From Capsicum annuum (Eukaryota > Streptophyta > Magnoliopsida > Solanales > Solanaceae): a stretch of DNA of 64,000 bases. The translations under genes were made by a program, and so were the position numbers. Under the pieces are notes generated by a model. That model was not told where the DNA came from and searched no databases. It saw only the letters and a list, made by a program, of their open reading frames with translations. Numbering within the stretch: the first letter of the stretch is position 1; every line of letters begins with the position of its first letter. Of the stretch, positions 1-12,005 are shown in pieces. Location of the stretch: NCBI RefSeq assembly GCF_002878395.1, contig NW_025856018.1, forward strand, positions 149,147 through 213,146, given 5' to 3'.

Positions 1-3000
1 TAAACGGACCACACTGGGAAGATTTCCAACCTTCCTGGCATGCCCCAATAATTTTTTGGCTCACAGCATGCCCGGACCCTGGGTCCACCTGCAAAACCGT
101 GGGCTATAGCACACCGATTTATCTCTAAAATGCTCCATTTGCGCCGTTTCACCCGTTTGTCCACCCAAATGGCCATAAAAATTAAATGGACCACACTGGG
201 ATGATCCCCAACCTCCTTGGCATGCCCCGATCAATTATTGGCCCACAACATGCTAGAACCCTGGGCCTACCCCTAAAACTGTAGTCTATAGCTCACCGTT
301 TTGGCCAAAAATGCCCCGTTTGCGCCATTTCGCCCGTTTGTCCACCCAAATGGCCACGAAAATTTAAATGGACCACAATGGGATGATCCTCAACATCCCT
401 GAAATGCCCTGGTTGATTTTTGGTCCACAGTACGCCTGGACCCTGGGCCCACCCCCGAAATCGTGGGATATAGCACACCGATTTGGCTCGAAAATACCCT
501 GTTCAAGATGTTTCGCCCGTTTGTCCACCCAAATGGCCACAAAGAATTAAAAGAACCATACTAGGATGAGGCCCAACCTTCTTAGAATGCCCCAGTCGAA
601 TTTCGGCCAACAACATGCCTGGACACCGAGCCCACCCCCAAAACCGTGGGCGATAGCATACCAATTTGGCCCAAAACTGCCCCGTTTGTGCTATTTCGCC
701 CGTTTGTCCACACAAATAGCCACAAAATATTAAATAGACCACACTAGGATGATCTCCAACCTCCCTGGCACTCCTCGATTATTTTTTGACCCACTGTATC
801 CCCGGACCCTAGGCCCACCCTCAAAATCACAGGCTATATCACACCAATTTATCTTGAAAATGCCACGTTTGTGCTATTTCGTCCGTTTGTCCACCCACAT
901 AACCATGAAAAATTAAACGGACCACACTGGGATGATCCCCAACTCCCTAGCATGTCCCAGTCTATTTTTATCCCACAGTACACTCGGACCCTAGGCCCAC
1001 CCATGAAACCGTGGGCTATAACACACTGATTTGGCCAGAAAATGCCCCGTTTATGCCATTTTGCCTGTTTGTCCACCCAAATGGCCACGAAAAATTAAAT
1101 GGACCACACTGGGATAATCCCCAACCTCCCTGGCACGCCCTGGTTGATTTTTGGACTACAGCACACTTTGACCCTGACCCACCCCCGAAATCGTGGACTA
1201 TAGCACACCGATTTGGCTTGAAAATAGACCATTCATGCTGTTTCGATCGTTTGTCCACCCAAATGTCCACAAAAAATTAAACAGACCACACTAGGACGAT
1301 CTCCAACCTCCCTAGCATGCCCCAATTGATTTTTTAACCACAGCATGCCTGGACCCCAACTCCACCTCTAAAATCGTGGGCTATAGAACACCGATTTGCT
1401 CCAAAAATGCCTCGTTCACGCTGTTTTGCCTATTTTTCTGAACAAATGGCCATGAAAAATTAAACGAACCACACTAGATGATCCCCAACCTCCCTGGCAT
1501 ACCTCGGTCAATTTTTGGCTCACAGCACGCATGAACCCCAGGCCCACCCCTAAAATCGTGAGCTATAGCACACCTATTTAGCCCGAAAATGCTCCGTTCG
1601 TGCCATTCCTCCCATTTCTCCACCCAAATGGCCACAAAAAAATAAAATAACCACACTAGGACGATCCCCAATGTCCCTAGTATGCCCTGATCTATTTTAG
1701 GCCCACAACACGCCTGGACCCCAAGCCCACCCCCAAAACTGTGGGCTATAGCACATTAATTTAGCCCAAAAATGCTTCGTTTGCACTGTTTCACCTGTTT
1801 GTCCACCCAAATAGGCACGAAAAATTAAACGGACCACATTGGGACAATCCTCAACCTCCCTTGCATGCACCAGTCAATATTTGGCCCACAGCATGCCCCG
1901 ATCAACTTTTGGCTCACAGCATGGACGGACCCCGGACCCACCCCCAAAATCATTGACTATAGCACACTGATTTGTCCCAAAAATTCCCCGTTTGCGCTGT
2001 TATGCCCGTTTGTCCACCCAAATGGCCACAAAAAATTAAACGGACCACACTTGTATGATCCCCAACATCCCTGGCACGCCCCGATCATTTTTTGGCTCAT
2101 AGCATGCCCGGACCCCAGGATCACCCCCGAAACCATAGGCTAGCACACCGATTTGTCCCAAAAATGCCCCGTTTGCGCTGCTTCGCCCGTATGTCCACCC
2201 AAATAGCTACAAAAAATTAAACGGACCATACTGGGATGATCCCCAACCTATCTGGAACGCCCCAATCGATTTTCATCCCACAGAACGCTCGAACCCCGAG
2301 CCTACCCCTAAAACTATAGGCTATAGCTCATCAATTTGGCCCGAAAATGTCCCATTTGCGCCATTTTGCACGTTTGTCCATCGAAATAGCCATAAAAATT
2401 TAAACAGACCAAACTGAGATGATCCTCACCCACCCTGGAGTGCCCCGATCAATTTTTTGCCCACAACACGCCTGGACCCCGGGCTCACCCCTGAAATCAT
2501 GATCTATAGCACACCGATTTGGCTCGAAAATGCCCCGTTCATGCCGTTTCACCCGTTTGTCCATCCAAATGGCCACGAAAAATTAAACGGACCATACTAG
2601 GATGATCCCCAACCTCCCTAGCATGCCCCAATCAATTTTTGTCCCACAACATGCCTTGACCTCGAGCCCACCCCTAAAACTGTGGGCTATAGCACACCAA
2701 TTTTGCCCGAAAATGCCCCATTTGTGCAGTTTTGCCACTTTGTCCTCCCAAATGGCCAAAAAAATAAAACGAACCAGACTGGGATGATCCCCAACCTCCT
2801 TGGCATGCCCCAGTTATTTTTTGACCTATAGCATGCCCAGACCCCAGGCCCACCCTCGAAACTGTGGGCTATAGCACACCAATTTGGCCAAAAAACACAC
2901 GTTTGTGCAATTTCACCTATTTGTCAACCCAAATGGCCACAAACAATTAAACGAACTACACTGGGATGATCCCTAACCTCCCTGGCTAGCCTCGATTAAT

Positions 3001-3785
3001 TTTTGGCCCACAGCATGCCTGGACCCAGTCCCACGCCCAAAATTATGGGCTATAGCACACCGATTTGGCCTGAAAATGCCCCATTCACGCTGTTTTGCCC
3101 GTTTGTCCACCCAAATGACCATCAAAAATTAAACGAACCACACTAGGATGATCCCCAACCTCCCTAGCATACGCTGATCGATTTTTTGACCATAGAACGC
3201 CTGGTCCCTGATCCCACCCCCAAAACCGTGGGCTATAGCACATCGATTTAGCCTAAAAATGCCTCGTTCGCACCGGTTTGCCTATTTTTCCATCCAAATA
3301 GCCACAAAAAATTAAACAAACCACACTGGATGATCCCCCAACCTCATTGGCATGCCCCAATTGATTTTTGGCCCATAAAATACCCGTACGCTAGGCTCAC
3401 CCCTAAATTCGTTGGTTATAGCACACCGTTTGGCCCAAAAATTCTCCATTTGTGCCATTTAGCCCATTTGTCCACCCAAATAGCCATGAAAAATTAAACG
3501 AACCACACTGGGATGATCCCTAACCTCTATGGCATGCCCCGATCTATTTTCAACCCACAGCATGCCCGGACCCCGGGCCCAACTCCAAAACCATGGGCAA
3601 TAGCTCACCGATTTAGCCCAAAAAAGCTCCGTTTGTGTCGTTTCTCCAGTTTGTTCACCCAAATAGCCCCAAAAAATTAAAAAAACCAAACTAGTACAAT
3701 CCCCAACCTCCCTGGCTTATCCCGATCGATTTTTCACCCACAGCATGCTCAGAACCCGAGCCTACCCATGAACCATAGGCTATTC
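1..3785. repeat. ~182-bp satellite array, 21 monomers
   Basis: Tandem array in which the anchor 'taaacggaccacact' or a close variant recurs at 1, 183, 364, 547, 731, 913, 1096, 1277, 1460, 1642, 1826, 2037, 2218, 2400, 2583, 2766, 2948, 3128, 3311, 3495 and 3677. Spacing is 180-184 bp except for one 211-bp monomer. Other shared blocks are 'gggctatagcacaccgattt' and 'gtccacccaaatggccac'. The array runs off the left edge of the window. Neighbouring monomers differ at many scattered sites, so it is not freshly homogenised. Satellites of about 182 bp are known from Solanum subtelomeres; membership in a named family was not tested. Open frames on both strands are by-products of the GC-rich monomer. 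Confidence 0.97.
1865..1920. repeat. 28-bp internal duplication in one satellite monomer
   Basis: Two adjacent 28-bp copies (1865-1892 and 1893-1920), each running from 'atgc' through 'ttggc' to 'cacagc'. They turn a 183-bp monomer into the 211-bp unit at 1826-2036. No other monomer carries the duplication, so it arose locally and has not spread through the array. Confidence 0.9.
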
Positions 3786-4424
3786 AAGAAGTGCATAGGT
3801 TATTCATTAGTCAAAGTCCTTATTCAGAGCATTGAAGTTCAGAACAACCTTTCTTATGAAGAGATTCTAGTCAAAATCCTAGACTATCAGACTTGTAGAT
3901 TGAGGAACAAAGAAGTCCCTCTTATCAAAGTTCTTTGGTGAAAATAGTCTTTTGAGGGAGCTACATGGGAGGAAGAAGCATACATATGTACCAAGTATCC
4001 TCACCTCTTCTCCGCTATCTCAGATTAAGATCAAGGTAATAGTTCTCCTTAAGATTACTCAGTTTCATGTTTTGTGTTAATCATGAACTTATTATTCAGT
4101 TTTATGTTCATATTCCCATGATAAACTTGGTATCAAATACCATTTCATATTCAGTCATGCATTCATGTATTAGTCAGTTATGAAATTATGCATCAGACAT
4201 GCATTCTCATTATGAGAAACTTAGTTCTTCAGAACACTCAGTCATGCATTCATGAATCAGTTACGCATGCATAAGATATGCATGTTCAATATGTTATGTT
4301 CAGCTTGTCATTCATGTCAGTAATGAGATCATGTTCTAGTTATTCATGTTCGTTTTATATTTAGTTTATTATTCCCCTCTCAGTTAGTCTCATTTGAGGA
4401 AAAATATTCACAAGGAGGAGATAT
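3786..4424 (+). pseudogene. Tekay-like pol tail: chromodomain remnant, 3' UTR and PPT
   Basis: Directly after the satellite, the plus strand reads as the C-terminus of a Ty3/gypsy polyprotein. Around 3880-4010 the translation gives RLRNKEVPLIKVLW and then EGATWEEE, separated by a short stretch with stops. This matches the C-terminal chromodomain of Del/Tekay chromoviruses, where a basic 'kLRnKei..vKVlW' block precedes 'eeATWE.E'. The rest of pol is missing on the left. A low-coding stretch follows, ending in the purine-rich 'aaggaggagatat' at 4412-4424, placed exactly where a polypurine tract should sit before the LTR. It is a dead 3' remnant joined abruptly to the satellite. Confidence 0.8.
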
Positions 4425-6744
4425 TGTAATACGCATGCTTTTTCTTATCATAAAAATCATCTCAAGGATGTTAGAATGGACCATCGAGCATGACCATTAC
4501 ACTGAGGTAGTGGACCTGCTTTCTTCTAAAGTATGACGATAGCAGTCGATGGAACGTCACAGGGCCGATGGACCATCGGAAGCCGATGTTGGTCATAATA
4601 ACTAGGACCAGTTTCTATCCAAGATAGATGGTAGAGCCTGATGGACCATCGAAATCCACCATCGCATCTTACGTTTAGCTATTCCAGGTCATTTTAATAG
4701 GGGTATTTTGGTCATTTACCACCCATCTATATATACCCAATTATACTAGAGTTTAGCCACTTTATCCATTATTATTTCACAAAAAAGATTAGGGTTTCTC
4801 TCTAATAGCAATCCCCAAGAAAAAAATCCAGTCTTTTTGAAGAAATTAAGGGATTTTCAATTCTTCAAGATCAACAACATCAAGAATCATAACCTATTTA
4901 TGCATAGTGTCATTCATTAACCCCTTTAGTCCATGAAACCCAAGAATCCTTTTCTAAATTCAAGTTTATGAATCATCTCTATGAATTTCATGATTGGGCT
5001 GCTTCTTGTTCATGATAATAAATGTAAAATTGAATTTCTATTCCATGATTGGGTGATAATATCTTTGTGGGTTTAATTATTAGCTATATAGATTCATGCA
5101 AACCTATGACTAAACACTTGAATGATGAAATTGAGAGTGAACCGTTATGCATGATTGTTATACCATGATGGTTATATGTCCTCTGCCTGCAATATGCTTG
5201 ATTAAATGCCTAGATGAAGAAAAAATATTTAACTAGCATGATATCATGAAATCCCTATGTAGGTACAAGTTCATGCCTATTACATAATTGATAAAATGCT
5301 TCAATAAATATGTCATGGTGATTATTATGCATTCAAGTTAGTCATTCTTTGTCAGTTTCCTCCTATTGAGTCCTGGGGGTACTTGTACCTGAAATATTAG
5401 CTATGTGCCTAGAGCTATGTCATGTTTTCATGATACTCACAGTCAAGCTATGAATCCTTAGACTTAGACAGTCTTATAACTCAAGAAAAATCTTGATGAT
5501 CAGTAATATTTCATCGTCGACATAATTTTGTAATTTAGCTCACGTTTAGTTCAGTTAAATCATGTTCAGTGTCTATTAAAATGGGAGTAGAAATTAGCAC
5601 CGTGTAAACCCAAGGATGGGGACACACACTATCAGATGAGGGTGTGATCCATAGCAGTTATCCTTGCCTTCCAAAATTGTGTAGCAAATATAGGTTGAGA
5701 CATCAACATTATCGATGAGGGTTGATAAGGGGATTAACACTGTAAGATAAGGGCCTCATCATTCTCTCATAGGGGATACTATTAGATGAGGGTCACCTAC
5801 AGCTTGTCCTTACCAGTGGTGCGGTATTGACACCTTTCTAATTAGGGTTACAAATTGGACCCCAACTTAGCCATAGTGGTATATCAGTGTTATTTCAGTT
5901 AGATAACTATTTCCTACAGTTTTATGTCACAGAATTAGGACTATCAGTCAAAGTCAATCTGTCTCAGTAATAAAACTTAGATAGTTCTTCTGACTTTAGG
6001 ATTATCAGTTACAGTAAACTCATATACAGTATGAAACTAGATAGTTTCATCAGATTTAGGACTGCCAGATACAGTCACCTATGCTATCAGTTACATTCAA
6101 ATTTAGATTCAGTAATCATATTATCATGGTGTCAGTTATAGTTATGTATTTATGCATATATTCCCACGTTCATCTTAGACAGTCAGTTAGCATTATTTAT
6201 GTATGTGAACCTTTGCATATAGCCTACCTCACATGTATACTTAGTACATTTCATTGTAATAATGCATTTGCGCTATAGTACTTTCTCTTATGTTACACCA
6301 TAAGTTCTGAGACACAATTTCTAGATCAGCAGTAGATTTCAGTACCAGCAGTCAGACTAGAAGTGAGTCCTCATCCTTCAAGGTCATGATTATTTCTCTA
6401 TTATTTTATATTTTACTTTATTTGTGGAGTTAGTTGGGGACATCTCCCATCAACTCGTTATTCAGATTTTTTAGACATTAGAGGCTTTCAGACTAGATAC
6501 ATACTATTATGATCAAACTTCAATATTCTCAGCTGTGTTTTGGGTATTCTATTACCCAACACCGATTTTATATTATTCAGTTTATTTTCAGTATTGAACC
6601 TTATGGCTTTTCAGTGCGTGTTTCTGCATTATTATGTTATGTTATATAGCATACATGTACAGATATCTGTCATGGGTTATGTTGTGGTCCTTCGGGGTCA
6701 TGACCACCGTGTAGCATTCCGGTTCAGAAAACTAGGGCATTACA
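4425..6744 (+). mobile_element. 3' LTR of Tekay-like element, 2320 bp
   Basis: Begins TGTAATACGCATGC right after the polypurine tract and ends GGGCATTACA, giving TG...CA termini with short imperfect inverted ends. Its length is within 10 bp of the solo LTR at 51469-53796. Inner blocks are shared with that copy and with 57209-58588: 'gagtcctgg', 'agcaccg...aaacccaaggatg', 'gttgagacatcaac', and a late block around 'tagttgggg' and 'agaggcttt'. Between 4490 and 4660 it holds several copies of a 'gatggaccatcga'-type palindromic motif, as other LTRs here do. No second LTR or target duplication can be paired with it because the body is lost. Confidence 0.85.
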
Positions 6745-7060
6745 GCTGGACCCATATAGCCTATCGGTTCATTATAATATTATGATAGTTGAGCTACACA
6801 ATCTAGGTTAGGGTTTTAAAGTGTATATTAAGTCTTGTTCCCTATCCTATCATGTTATATAACTATATATATATATATATATATATATGCACATATCTAT
6901 GTGAATATGTACATTAAGTTGTACTAAATTTGTATTGTAACTATTTTATCCTTACCGCTGAGTTATTAATAGTTTTGAATCCATTAACTGGCTTGGACAC
7001 TGTAACCCTATGCAATATAGGCTCTAAGATACTTTTAATTTTCCTACACAGTGTTGTGTG
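6745..7060. other. Unassigned AT-rich spacer
   Basis: No coding potential recognised. It lies between the end of one LTR and the recognisable 3' part of another, and may hold the start of the second LTR, whose left boundary I cannot place. It contains the TA dinucleotide run listed separately. Confidence 0.5.
6864..6888. repeat. (TA)n microsatellite
   Basis: Uninterrupted TA run of about 12 units inside the AT-rich spacer. Confidence 0.95.
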
Positions 7061-7474
7061 GATTGGCGTAGTTCATCAGTCGTTGGGGGTGAGCTTTCAT
7101 TCTTAAGAAAATATGGACATTTTACTAGTTTCCATTCTTAGATTTGAATTGAGAGTTTACACTATCATTAGCATTATCATTGTCATTGTTAGGGTTGGGA
7201 CATTTCCCAACACTTTATTGATTTTAGTTTTATTTAGAGGGATTTATGGATTACTGTGGACTTGGGTTATGTTCGCAGGCCATTTTTGGTTGATTATCGG
7301 CCATAGATATGTCTTAGATTCCTTGAGCTGATCGTATGCTAACTTATTCTATGTTTAGAATTCATCCAATGTTGGTGATATTATGTTCTATTTGCTTAGC
7401 TATAGGGGGTGGTCTATGGTCCTCATTAAATTTGAGATACCCTTCACGGCCACACCCTGGTTTGGGTTTTGACA
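7061..7474 (+). mobile_element. 3' part of a gypsy 5' LTR
   Basis: The segment ends 'gggttttgaca' at 7474 and is followed after four bases by a Met-tRNA primer binding site, so it is the downstream end of a 5' LTR. Its left boundary is unresolved. It does not resemble the end of the 4425-6744 LTR (GGGCATTACA), so it belongs to a different family. The matching 3' LTR is not in the window. Confidence 0.65.
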
Positions 7475-7478
7475 TAGT

Positions 7479-7491
7479 TGGTATCAGAGTC
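7479..7491 (+). promoter_or_regulatory. Primer binding site, initiator Met-tRNA type
   Basis: 'tggtatcagagtc' lies 4 bp beyond the LTR end. Plant Ty3/gypsy chromoviruses and many other LTR elements prime minus-strand synthesis at TGGTATCAGAGC, the complement of the initiator tRNA-Met 3' end. This one differs only at the last bases. Confidence 0.85.
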
Positions 7492-7841
7492 AAGGTTAGG
7501 TGTCATTAGGTGTCCATAAAGCTGTGTCAAGTAGAGTATCTTTTCTAGGTGTGTAGCGTACCACACTTATAAGAGAGAGGATATGAGATATTTAGGAATA
7601 TTTCCCTTTCTTATTGTTCTATTTTTGGCTATAAAGTCTAAGATCATGAAATATCCTGTAATTCTCATATATTTATTTTTCAGATCATACCTCCCAGAAG
7701 ATCTGATGATTGAGGAAAATCTTTTGTCCTATCTGGGGAAAATATGTATGGAGCTCATCCTACACAAAATGTTCAGACTCTGTCTAGGATCGATCCTTCT
7801 GATTCCCTTAGTGGAGTTCAACCTATTCCCCCAGCACTTGA
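7492..7841 (+). pseudogene. Gypsy leader and start of gag, interrupted
   Basis: Leader and the first coding part of a Ty3/gypsy gag. From about 7680 the translation gives 'PPRRSDD', like the basic PPRR start of many plant gypsy gag proteins, then a Ser/Pro-rich stretch with stops. The frame is cut at 7841 by the LTR of the Athila-like element and appears to resume near 15588-15600, where gag of the same type continues. The product would have been the nucleocapsid-forming structural protein. It is not functional. Confidence 0.65.
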
Positions 7842-9635
7842 TGTTAGGTGTATTTATGCATTCTAATGTCACTATTCTAGCCTATTTAGCCTTGTTTTAA
7901 GGATAATTAATGTAATTAGCATTTTGATAATGAGATAAATGTTCATCAAAGTGTCCAAGTATGTGCTTACAATTTTTAATGGTGTTTTCACACGACTTTT
8001 AATTCATATTGATCATTTGGAATTCAATTGAGAAAACTAGTGTGACTAGCTTGAGTTAGGTGTTTGTCTTGCCAGTTGTGTTGGGTTCCAATGTGTTTTA
8101 ATGAGTTTCTAAGGTTGTTTTATATATTTATATTTGAAACAACTTTATTGTAATGTTCAAAGGTCAATTGGATCAAGCAAAGGGTCAAAATAATGAGTTA
8201 AAGATCAAAGTGAAATTAGCGTGTGCTTAGCTCGTGTTTTTGATTCGCCGTTTTTGATGTTGTGTTGTTTTGAGCTCTATATTGTAGTGTTTAATGATAT
8301 AGTATGCTTGGTGTATGGATTATGATGATATGTGAAGGATATATAAGCTTCAAATCAAGTGTAAAGAACTTAAAAAGGCTCGAAATGGCTCAACGGAAGC
8401 ACAATACACAAATTGATGCAATCTGGACCTATAAAATATTTTAGGCTTGTGTGGGCTGTGTTATTGCCCAATGACCATTTTATTAACTCGATTGGATTCA
8501 TAAGGGGCTAAAAATGGTAAAACTCTGCATCGTGGTGTCGAGTAAATTGGTATTTGTTAAAAAACAGTAGCTCAATGTGATAACACTGCTTTATAGTGAG
8601 CACCAAAATCGGGAAAAAAGTGCCCAGTGATGGCATTTGGCACTATACCGTGACGCGGTGAGGCCCAAAGTCGGTAAAATTCTTCCCATTCCAAATAAAA
8701 TAGTATGGATACCTAATCCAAGTTGGTTTATAACTCGTCTACTATAAATATAACGTCCCAAAATCCAATTTGGACATCTTGGAAACCCTAGATCGCTTGG
8801 AACAACATTGGAGTCTACCACAACTTATTTTTAGGTTTTTATTTTTTAAATTTAGCTTTCTTTATGGTTTTAATAATTCACACAAGTAATTGGATGTTTA
8901 ATATAGCTATGAGTGGCTAAAAACTCCCTTTCCCGGGTTAAAGCCAACAACATGAGTACTATTATTTTGGGTTAAATTTGTTTATCATTATTGGCTATTT
9001 GTTTATTCTTTTTTTAATTATTTTATGGATTGATCACCCCGAAAATACATATATTGTCGACTTTTGATCTCAGTAGAGGGGATAGGAAGATAGAACGTGG
9101 AAAAAAACAAAGTATGATTTTTATTCTTTTATTAAATAAAGAATTTGAATTAGCATCTAGAATAGGGATGTACTTAGTTGCCTTACTTGATTCAAACGTA
9201 GGATGATAGCTTTAAAATGATTAATTGGATTATTACATCCCCGCACAACAATGTAGTTGTAATGTATATTTTAGGTAAATGATTAGAGGTAGGGAGACCA
9301 TAATCATGCAATTAACACTACGAATCAACCACCAAGATAAGCAAGTTAACAAATGAAGTTCAATTACATAGTAGGATTGTTGGAAGTGCTTTAACCCTGG
9401 GAGTTCTCCCATTGATTGTTCCAATACATTTATTTATGAATTATTTACTTTAATTCAAAGTTAACATTTCAAAACTCTATTTTTGGTAAAGCTTGCATCA
9501 ATTGAATCGAAATTGTAAACTAGAATAGAATCGTTGTTAGATCAAGTCTCTGTGGGATCGATACTTGGCTCTTATTAGGCCACTTTATTACTTGATAAGA
9601 CCACGTATACTTGCTTTTACGCTTGGTTACTATCA
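7842..9635 (+). mobile_element. 5' LTR of non-autonomous Athila/Tat-like element D, ~1794 bp
   Basis: Starts TGTTAGGTGTATTTATGC and ends ...GGTTACTATCA, just before a tRNA-Asp-type primer site. The whole block recurs at 13805-15594 with scattered substitutions, so the two are an LTR pair. Toward the end it contains 'gtgggatcgatact', the Athila/Tat LTR signature related to 'gtgggattcgaccc'. Confidence 0.9.
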
Positions 9636-9641
9636 AGTTTT

Positions 9642-9659
9642 TGGCACCTTTGTCAGGGA
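9642..9659 (+). promoter_or_regulatory. Degenerate tRNA-Asp primer binding site of element D
   Basis: 'tggcacctttgtcaggga' begins 6 bp after the LTR end. The Athila/Tat consensus is TGGCGCCGTTGCCGGGGA, and the four mismatches include CpG-decay type changes. Compare the perfect site on the other strand at 20467-20484. Confidence 0.85.
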
Positions 9660-10329
9660 CTTCAAATTTAGAAATTGTTTATTTTAGTTTTACATTTAGA
9701 TTTATTTGGTGTTTTTATGCTTGGTCTTGTTTTTATGTTTACAGGAAATAGATTTTAAGGTTAGTAAGCAGGCAAGAGATCGGGAGTTGGTAGAACCAAG
9801 CTCTGAACCACTGTAAAACTTTCATCAACATAGGAGAGAAGCAATCTTTCTCCCTCATATTCCTCAAATAACACAAGATCAAGAAAATCTTATTCCAATG
9901 GCTGAAGAAAAAGCAGCACAAAGAATAGTTAGAGAAGTGGAAATCCCATTTCCAACAAATTTGACCTATCGAGTACAGAAGCCGGTAGCTGGAGAAAATT
10001 TGGAGATCAAACAGAATATGGTATAACTTTTGATTAGCAGTGGACAGTTCACAGGGCTTTCAGATAAAGCTCCACAAGTACACTTGTGAAATTTTCAAGA
10101 AATTAGTGACACTTCATCCCCACATGTGTGAATGCAAATTATGTAAGGATGACGTTCCCCTTTTCACTGATTGGGGAAGTAAATTAGTGGATGATTGTGG
10201 AACCAACAAATTCAATCACCTCATGGGATTAAATGGCCTAAAAATTCCTTATTCTGTTCTTCCCGTCTGGTAAGACTGTGAGACTTCACAGTGAGATAGT
10301 GTGCTTCAAACAAAAGCTAGATAAAAATA
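9660..10329 (+). other. Element D leader and 5' gag region, decayed
   Basis: Between the primer site and recognisable gag. Short frames are present, including one at 10040-10273 with a CKLCKDD stretch, but I cannot tie them confidently to a gag subdomain. It is probably decayed N-terminal gag or an unrelated small insertion. Confidence 0.45.
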
Positions 10330-10800
10330 TTTATCATGCTTAGGAGTGCTTAAAGGATCTTCTTAGGGACTGTCCACACCATCAATAGTTTAACGAGGTA
10401 CTTGCTCATACTTTTGTAGAGGCTCTTGGCCCCTATAAAAAAATTTGCTAGATTCAGCTGTAGGTGGTCAAGCTCTTGAGATGAAGTATGATAAGTTGTA
10501 CACTTTATTAAACTACATAGCTCAAGGATATATAAAGTGGTATGGTGATTCTAGGATTGTTACAAAGAAAGTTGTAGGGTTGTTGGGGGTGGACCAATAC
10601 ACCGCTTTATCAGCTCAGGTTGCCGCAATGTAGAATATGATAAAAACCCAGTTTATCAGCTTAAATTTGGGAGTAGCACAACCTGCGGCCACTAGCAATG
10701 CAATCCAACAAGTTGCAGGATAGTGTGAAATATATGGTAAATTTGGCCATGCAGCTGCCATGTATGCTTTAAATTTGAAATCTATAATGTATATAGGAGA
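10330..10800 (+). pseudogene. Athila/Tat-like gag, C-terminal half, element D
   Basis: Translation with frameshifts follows the Athila/Tat gag order: a DLLRDCPHH block near 10355 (family form 'LLRrCPhHG'), 'DSAVGGQALEMKYDK' near 10447-10490 (family 'DnAAGGsl..kt.dea'), 'VDQYTALSAQVAAM' just before 10632, then a decayed zinc knuckle CEIYGKFGHAAAMYAL near 10725-10775, where the second and third Cys are replaced. Gag forms the virus-like particle and binds RNA. Stops and lost knuckle cysteines make this copy dead. Confidence 0.8.
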
Positions 10801-11349
10801 TTTTTAAAGGCCGAATGATGGTAATACCTACAACCTGAAGTAGCAAACTCATCCACTATCATCCTTGAACACGCAACAATAACAAATTCAGCAAGACTAG
10901 GCACAAGGGAATCAGTAAACTAGCAACTTGGAAGAGATGTTGAAGCAATATTAAGCTAATTAAGAAAACTTGACTACCGACATAAAAAATTTGCAAGTGG
11001 CACAAAGAATCTTAGAGTTGCAGATAGGGAACCAACAGGCATTATATACTAGGCCACAAGGTTGTTTTCTAATAGATATAGAAAATTAAATGTAGGTTAT
11101 AGAAATCACCTTGACGAGTGGTAAAGAGTTTTATGGAGAACATCCAAAGGTGACTAAGGAGCTTTATGCATACTTGACACCCCAATAGGTAAATGAAAAG
11201 TGACAAAAAATAAGAAAAATTTGAGTACTTGAAAGAAAAAGTTGTTGCAGAAAAGTGAAGAATATGTCACCACTACCCTTCCTTCAGAGACAAATAAAAG
11301 TGAATAAGAATGTCCAAAAAGTTCTTTGATATATTAAGAGAACGTCACA

Positions 11350-12005
11350 TTAACTAACCTTTGATAGATGTTTTACAAGGCATACCCACGTACCCAAGGT
11401 ACTTGAAGGATGTGGTCACTAATAAGGTACAATTGTAGGATGTTGGGGCAATAACACACACTGAAGAGTGTAGAACTATAATGACACAGATAATCCCCAA
11501 AAAATTGATAGATCCGGTGAAGTTCACTCTCCCTATCCAAATTAGGAGTAAAGTGTTACATTCACTAAGTAACTTAGGGGAAAGCATAAAATTAATGCCC
11601 CCATCTCTATTTGGAACATTGGGATTGGGAAAGCTTAGATAGACCACTGTGGTTTTTCAGCTTGTAAATGGATCCACGGCGTATCTGGAAGAAATAATAG
11701 AGGATATCTTTATAAAGGATTTTAAATTCATTATTCCTTCTGACTTTGCTGTTCTTGATTTTAAGGCAAACGAATAGGAACCAATCATATTAGGGTTTCT
11801 ATTCTTTGCAACTGGAGGAGCGTTGATTGATGTTAGAGAAGGAACACTCACAATGACGGTAGAGGATAAAGAGGTGGTATTTGATGTTTACAAAGAACCT
11901 AATATAACGTCTCCTTATAAAGATTTACGTATGATTAGTGTTTTTAAAGGGTACAAGTGTGGGCTGATTAACGTGCTAAAGACCTCTTCGGACTACCAGA
12001 TTTAG
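11350..12005 (+). pseudogene. Athila/Tat-like aspartic protease region, element D
   Basis: A nearly continuous frame carries the retropepsin domain of Athila/Tat polyproteins. At 11571-11597 the active-site motif reads NLGESIKLM, where the family has DLGASINLM, so the catalytic Asp is replaced by Asn. Downstream come 'LGLGKLR', 'IIPSDFAVLDF' and 'EPIILGFLFFATGGA' (family 'vPIILGRPFLATGga'), then 'LIDVREGTLTMTVEDKE'. At least two in-frame stops break it. The protease would have processed the gag-pol polyprotein. No reverse transcriptase follows; coding similarity ends near 12005. Confidence 0.88.

Noticed and set aside
293..3689. Open frames on both strands of the satellite (60-92 residues), some similar to each other
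   Set aside because: They recur with the 182-bp period, lack start context, and are explained by translating the same GC-rich monomer in several frames.
1..3785. Array as centromere or telomere marker
   Set aside because: Monomer length alone cannot place it; no telomeric (TTTAGGG)n run or known centromeric element lies next to it in this window.
7479..7491. Possible tRNA gene at the tRNA-like 'tggtatcagag' sequences (also 41087)
   Set aside because: Only the primer-complementary bases are present; no cloverleaf or internal promoter boxes follow.
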